Assembly: GCF_025195095.1 (NCBI RefSeq)
Contig: NZ_JANAVZ010000005.1
Coordinates: 1-64,000, forward strand
Length of the DNA: 64,000 nt
Source of the DNA: Paracoccus maritimus
GTDB lineage: Bacteria > Pseudomonadota > Alphaproteobacteria > Rhodobacterales > Rhodobacteraceae
Direction: 5' to 3'
Position 1 is the first letter of the stretch, and every line of letters begins with the position of its first letter. This document shows, piece by piece, positions 61,284 through 64,000 of this stretch. A model generated the notes under the pieces. The model saw only the letters and a list, made by a program, of their open reading frames with translations. It searched no databases and was not told where the DNA came from. A program made the position numbers and the translations under genes.

Positions 61284-62306
61284 CTACTGCTGAACGAAAT
61301 CGAGGCTTTTCTGCATGAACTCGGCGCCGATCTGTTCTTCGAACTGGGGATAGATGCCGCGTGCGATTTCCTGAACCCGGGCCAGTTCACCATCGGCGAA
61401 CTGGTTCACCTGCATGCCCTGTTCCTGCAACTGCGTGATGATGTCCTGTTCAGCCGCGATCTCTTCGCTGTTATGAGCTTCGATCATTTCGTCGGCGGCT
61501 TCCTGGACGGCTTCGCGCTGCTCTTCGGGAATCCGTTCCCACGCACCGTTGGACAGCGCCAGCAGGAAGCTGTCAGCGACATGCTGGGTCATGTTCAGCT
61601 GCCCCTGCACCTCGGCGAACTTGTTGTTCAGGGGTACCTCGACCGGATTTTCCTGCCCGTCGATCGCGCCAAGCTGCAGTGCGGAATAGACTTCGGAAAA
61701 GGCCATCGGCGTCGGGTTCGCCCCCAGCGCCTCGAACAGCGAAACGAAAAGCGCATTGTTAGGCGTGCGCAACGTGACGCCGTCAAAATCCTCGGCCGTG
61801 GTGATCGCAGTGTCGCGGGTTGTCACGTTGCGGAACGTGCGCAGGAAGAAGCCCAGCCCTTTTACCCCAAGCCGGTCAAGCGACGCCATCAGTTCATCCC
61901 CGGGCTCACCGGCCAGATAGGACTGCAACTGATCGTAATCCGAGAACAGGTAGGGCAGCGAGATTGCGTTCATGCGCGGCTCGAATGATGCATAGACCGA
62001 ACTGGCCAGGATCAACCCGTCCAGCGAGCCAGCCCCAAGCTGATTGATCGCAGCGTTCTGGTCACCGCCGAACAGGACCCCGTCGGGAAACACCTCTACT
62101 GTGACTTCTCCGTCGGTCTTTTCTTCCACAAGTTCGCTAAACCGCGTGGCGGCACGTCCGACCGAGCTACCGATCGGGTCCGGCACGGCGAGACGCAACG
62201 AAGTCTGGGCAAGTGCAGCGCCCGGCAGTCCCGACAATGCGGTGCCGATCAGGGCGAGCGTGGCAAGGCTGCGGGTCATCGCCCGGCGTGTCATGATGAA
62301 TTGCAT
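61284..62306 (-). CDS. TRAP transporter substrate-binding protein (DctP type)
   Basis: 340 residues with a Sec signal (LATLALIGTALSGLPGAALAQ). DctP landmarks are FPDGVLFGGDQNAAINQLGAGSLDG, TLRTPNNALF and GANPTPMAFSEVYSALQLGAIDGQENP. ATG 62306 follows GGGAGGAAACG; an in-frame ATG further upstream is not conserved-looking. With gluconokinase in the operon the ligand is probably a sugar acid. Confidence 0.93.
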   Translation of the reverse strand: MQFIMTRRAMTRSLATLALIGTALSGLPGAALAQTSLRLAVPDPIGSSVGRAATRFSELVEEKTDGEVTVEVFPDGVLFGGDQNAAINQLGAGSLDGLILASSVYASFEPRMNAISLPYLFSDYDQLQSYLAGEPGDELMASLDRLGVKGLGFFLRTFRNVTTRDTAITTAEDFDGVTLRTPNNALFVSLFEALGANPTPMAFSEVYSALQLGAIDGQENPVEVPLNNKFAEVQGQLNMTQHVADSFLLALSNGAWERIPEEQREAVQEAADEMIEAHNSEEIAAEQDIITQLQEQGMQVNQFADGELARVQEIARGIYPQFEEQIGAEFMQKSLDFVQQ

Positions 62307-62352
62307 TTCGTTTCCTCCCTTGGTTATTCGATGGCGCGTGGCGCCGGTTGAT

Positions 62353-63228
62353 TCAGGTCTCAAGTCCGTTTCTGCGCCGCATTTCGATGAGCAGTGCCGA
62401 ATGGTCCAAATCTCCGCCGCCATGGGCGATGAGATCGCTGAACAGCTGGTCCGCGAGGTTCAGCATCGGCAGTTCCAAGCCAAGGCCGTGGGCGACGTCG
62501 CGGGCGGCACTTGTATCCTTCAGTTGATACCTCGCCGGCCCGCCCGGCTGAAAATCGCGCGAGATCATCCTCTGACCGTGCAGTTCCAGGATCCGCGAGG
62601 CCGCGAAGCCGCCCATCAGGGCATCGCGGACGCGGGCGGGATCGGCGCCGCCGGCCTCGGCCAGCAGGATCGCCTCGGCGACGGTTGCGATGGTGGACGC
62701 GACCGTGATCTGGTTGATCAGCTTCGTCAGTGCGCCTGTGCCCGCCGGGCCGATATGGACAACCCGGCCCATCGGCGACAGCAGCGGCCGCGCGGCCTGA
62801 ACATCGGTCGTTGCGCCGCCCGCCATGATCGACAATGATCCGGCCTTGGCAGCAGGTGTTCCCCCAGACACAGGCGCGTCGATCCAGCGCAGGCCCATCT
62901 GTTTTGCCTGCTCGGCCAGCTCCAGTGCTTCGGGGTGGCTGATCGAGGACATGACGATCAGCAGCGCACCGGAGGCCAGGCGGGCGGCCACTCCATCGTC
63001 AAGCAGGACCTGACGACATGCCGGTCCATCGGACAGCATGACGATACAAACCGAAGCATCTTCGGCGGCCTCGACTGCGCTGTCGGTGACCTCGACGCCA
63101 TGGCCGATTGCATCAGCCTTGGATCGGCTGCGGTTCCAGGCCCGGATCTGGACACCCGATATGGCAAGGTTGCGGCACATCGGGGCTCCCATCAGGCCCG
63201 TGCCCAGGAATGCAACGGTTTCGGTCAT
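62353..63228 (-). CDS. NAD(P)-dependent reductase, 3-hydroxyisobutyrate dehydrogenase/GarR family
   Basis: 291 residues. N-terminal Rossmann motif FLGTGLMGAPM, the substrate-site DAPVSGGTPAAKAGSLSIMAGG and the catalytic lysine in GALTKLINQI. Family members reduce tartronate semialdehyde or oxidise 3-hydroxyisobutyrate. ATG 63228 overlaps the upstream monooxygenase stop. In this operon it most likely handles a hydroxy-oxo acid from sugar-acid breakdown. Confidence 0.88.
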   Translation of the reverse strand: MTETVAFLGTGLMGAPMCRNLAISGVQIRAWNRSRSKADAIGHGVEVTDSAVEAAEDASVCIVMLSDGPACRQVLLDDGVAARLASGALLIVMSSISHPEALELAEQAKQMGLRWIDAPVSGGTPAAKAGSLSIMAGGATTDVQAARPLLSPMGRVVHIGPAGTGALTKLINQITVASTIATVAEAILLAEAGGADPARVRDALMGGFAASRILELHGQRMISRDFQPGGPARYQLKDTSAARDVAHGLGLELPMLNLADQLFSDLIAHGGGDLDHSALLIEMRRRNGLET

Positions 63229-63518
63229 GGCGACACGCGCTCGAAGAACTGGACCGGACCTTCCTGGCAAAGGTGCAAAGCCCGGCGAAACGCGTCCAGA
63301 TGCGGGGTTTGCAGATGCAGATCGAAGGCCGCGCGATCGGTATAAACCTCATAGAAGATCACACGAGCAGGCTGCGAGGTCCGGTCGACCGAAATATCGA
63401 ATTGCAGACATCCCTCTTCGGTGGCCAGTGACGCAGATGCGTCGTCGCGTGCGGCCGACAGGAATGCATCCAGGTTCGCCTCGTCCACCTGAAAGCTTGG
63501 CAGGACAACAAAGCTCAT
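63225..63518 (-). CDS. ABM-family (antibiotic biosynthesis monooxygenase) protein
   Basis: 97 residues with the ABM ferredoxin-like fold: SFQVDEANLDAFLSAA, EEGCLQFDISVDRT, VIFYEVYTDRAAFDLHLQTPHL. Small ABM proteins are cofactor-free monooxygenases or simply small-molecule-binding helpers such as LsrG-type isomerases. Overlaps genes on both sides by four bases. Role in the operon unknown. Confidence 0.82.
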   Translation of the reverse strand: MSFVVLPSFQVDEANLDAFLSAARDDASASLATEEGCLQFDISVDRTSQPARVIFYEVYTDRAAFDLHLQTPHLDAFRRALHLCQEGPVQFFERVSP

Positions 63519-64000
63519 GCCGCGCGTTCCTGACCCGGCGCCATTTTTTCCGTCTGCTCTTGCCTTACGGCGACAACATCCAGGTCATCGACCAGATCGA
63601 CGTCATCGAAGGTCACGATCTGATCGCGCGGCACATCCCGCTTCAGCCTGACCTTGTGCGCCAGGCCGATCGGCAAGGCATTGATCCGCGTGGACAGAGT
63701 CGCGGGTACAGCCTTCGCCCAGGTGGCAAAGCCGCCCTCGCCATCCAGCCAGTCACCCGCCTTCAGGTCGCTCTTGGCGGTCGCGACTGCGTCACCACGG
63801 AACTCGACCGCGGTGCCGGTCGGTTCACCGCGCAAGCATGCCGACAGGACCGAGACCGAAGTCTCAAGTCCGATCAAGTGGAACGGCCGCCACATCGAGG
63901 CATACCAGCCGGAATCGTCCGTGAGCAGGCCATACTGGTCAAAGCACTGCCGCGTGTATTCGTCGGGTGCGCGGAAGGTCACGAACATGCCATACTGGAT
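63515..64000 (-). CDS. SAF-domain/homoserine-dehydrogenase-like protein, partial
   Basis: The C-terminal 161 residues are in the window and the 5' part is beyond its edge; the first in-window codon at 64000 is mid-gene. Landmarks are VTFRAPDEYTRQCFDQYGLLTDDSGWY, HLIGLETSVSV, LKAGDWLDGEGG and LPIGLAHKVRLKRDVPRDQIV, in pieces. This matches the C-terminus of proteins annotated as homoserine-dehydrogenase-like with a SAF domain that accompany sugar-acid and sugar-alcohol catabolic genes. The precise reaction is unknown. Confidence 0.7.
   Translation of the reverse strand: MQYGMFVTFRAPDEYTRQCFDQYGLLTDDSGWYASMWRPFHLIGLETSVSVLSACLRGEPTGTAVEFRGDAVATAKSDLKAGDWLDGEGGFATWAKAVPATLSTRINALPIGLAHKVRLKRDVPRDQIVTFDDVDLVDDLDVVAVRQEQTEKMAPGQERAA

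Noticed and set aside
1-64000. CRISPR arrays, tRNA or rRNA genes, riboswitches
   Set aside because: I looked for regularly spaced direct repeats, tRNA-like cloverleaf ends and conserved rRNA stretches and saw none that I could support.

Overview
The window is high-GC DNA with alphaproteobacterial gene content and organisation: several TRAP and tripartite-tricarboxylate transporters, ATGA-coupled operons, Hint-domain secreted proteins and a C3-sulfonate gene set typical of Rhodobacteraceae. A Paracoccus-like or roseobacter-like host is my best guess. About a dozen decayed insertion-sequence fragments, none intact, lie between functional modules. This suggests a mosaic accessory replicon or genomic island. 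I saw no rRNA, tRNA or CRISPR.

Layout. 1-0.9 kb: IS66 and rhodanese relics. 0.9-7.4 kb (+): an operon of flavin-dependent monooxygenase, CaiB-type CoA-transferase, divergent crotonase, RibB-type riboflavin enzyme, flavin reductase fused to an IclR-like domain, and a YeiH/SuyZ-type exporter. This looks like an oxidative organosulfur pathway I cannot assign to a described one, and it is the best candidate for a new system. 7.4-11.2 kb: MFS transporter (-), AtoE-type fatty-acid transporter and LysR regulator (+). 11.2-13 kb: IS5, IS3 and acyl-CoA synthetase relics. 13-17.7 kb (+): periplasmic molybdenum aldehyde-type oxidoreductase with 2Fe-2S subunit and triheme cytochrome c. 18.4-27.3 kb (-): eight overlapping genes (three GT2 and one GT4 glycosyltransferases, catalase HPII, acyl-CoA dehydrogenase-like protein, PIG-L deacetylase, NodS-like methyltransferase) behind a putative EcfG general-stress promoter.

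27.7-43.7 kb: a C3-organosulfonate island. A LacI regulator faces a TRAP importer and HpsN/HpsO/HpsP, which convert 2,3-dihydroxypropane-1-sulfonate (DHPS) to (R)-sulfolactate. A GntR regulator separates these from SuyAB (sulfolactate to pyruvate plus sulfite), the SlcH/SlcFG sulfolactate importer, SlcC and ComC (conversion of (S)- to (R)-sulfolactate via sulfopyruvate), and the exporter SuyZ. Palindromic operators lie in front of both halves.

43.8-50.3 kb: IS relics around two Hint-domain proteins, one of them a 1022-residue repeat protein. 50.4-56.6 kb: an AfuABC-like ABC importer (-) divergent from a response regulator and a sensor kinase cut off before its kinase domain. The sensor is joined directly to an FAD-linked oxidase missing its N-terminus. 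58.1 kb: uracil-DNA-glycosylase-like protein. 58.9-64.0 kb (-): gluconokinase, a second TRAP importer, a 3-hydroxyisobutyrate-dehydrogenase-family reductase, an ABM monooxygenase and a SAF-domain/homoserine-dehydrogenase-like protein cut by the window edge; together they look like a sugar-acid operon.

In all four transporter operons that carry a binding-protein gene, a strong GC-rich hairpin follows that gene, before the membrane genes. This probably sets excess expression of the binding protein.
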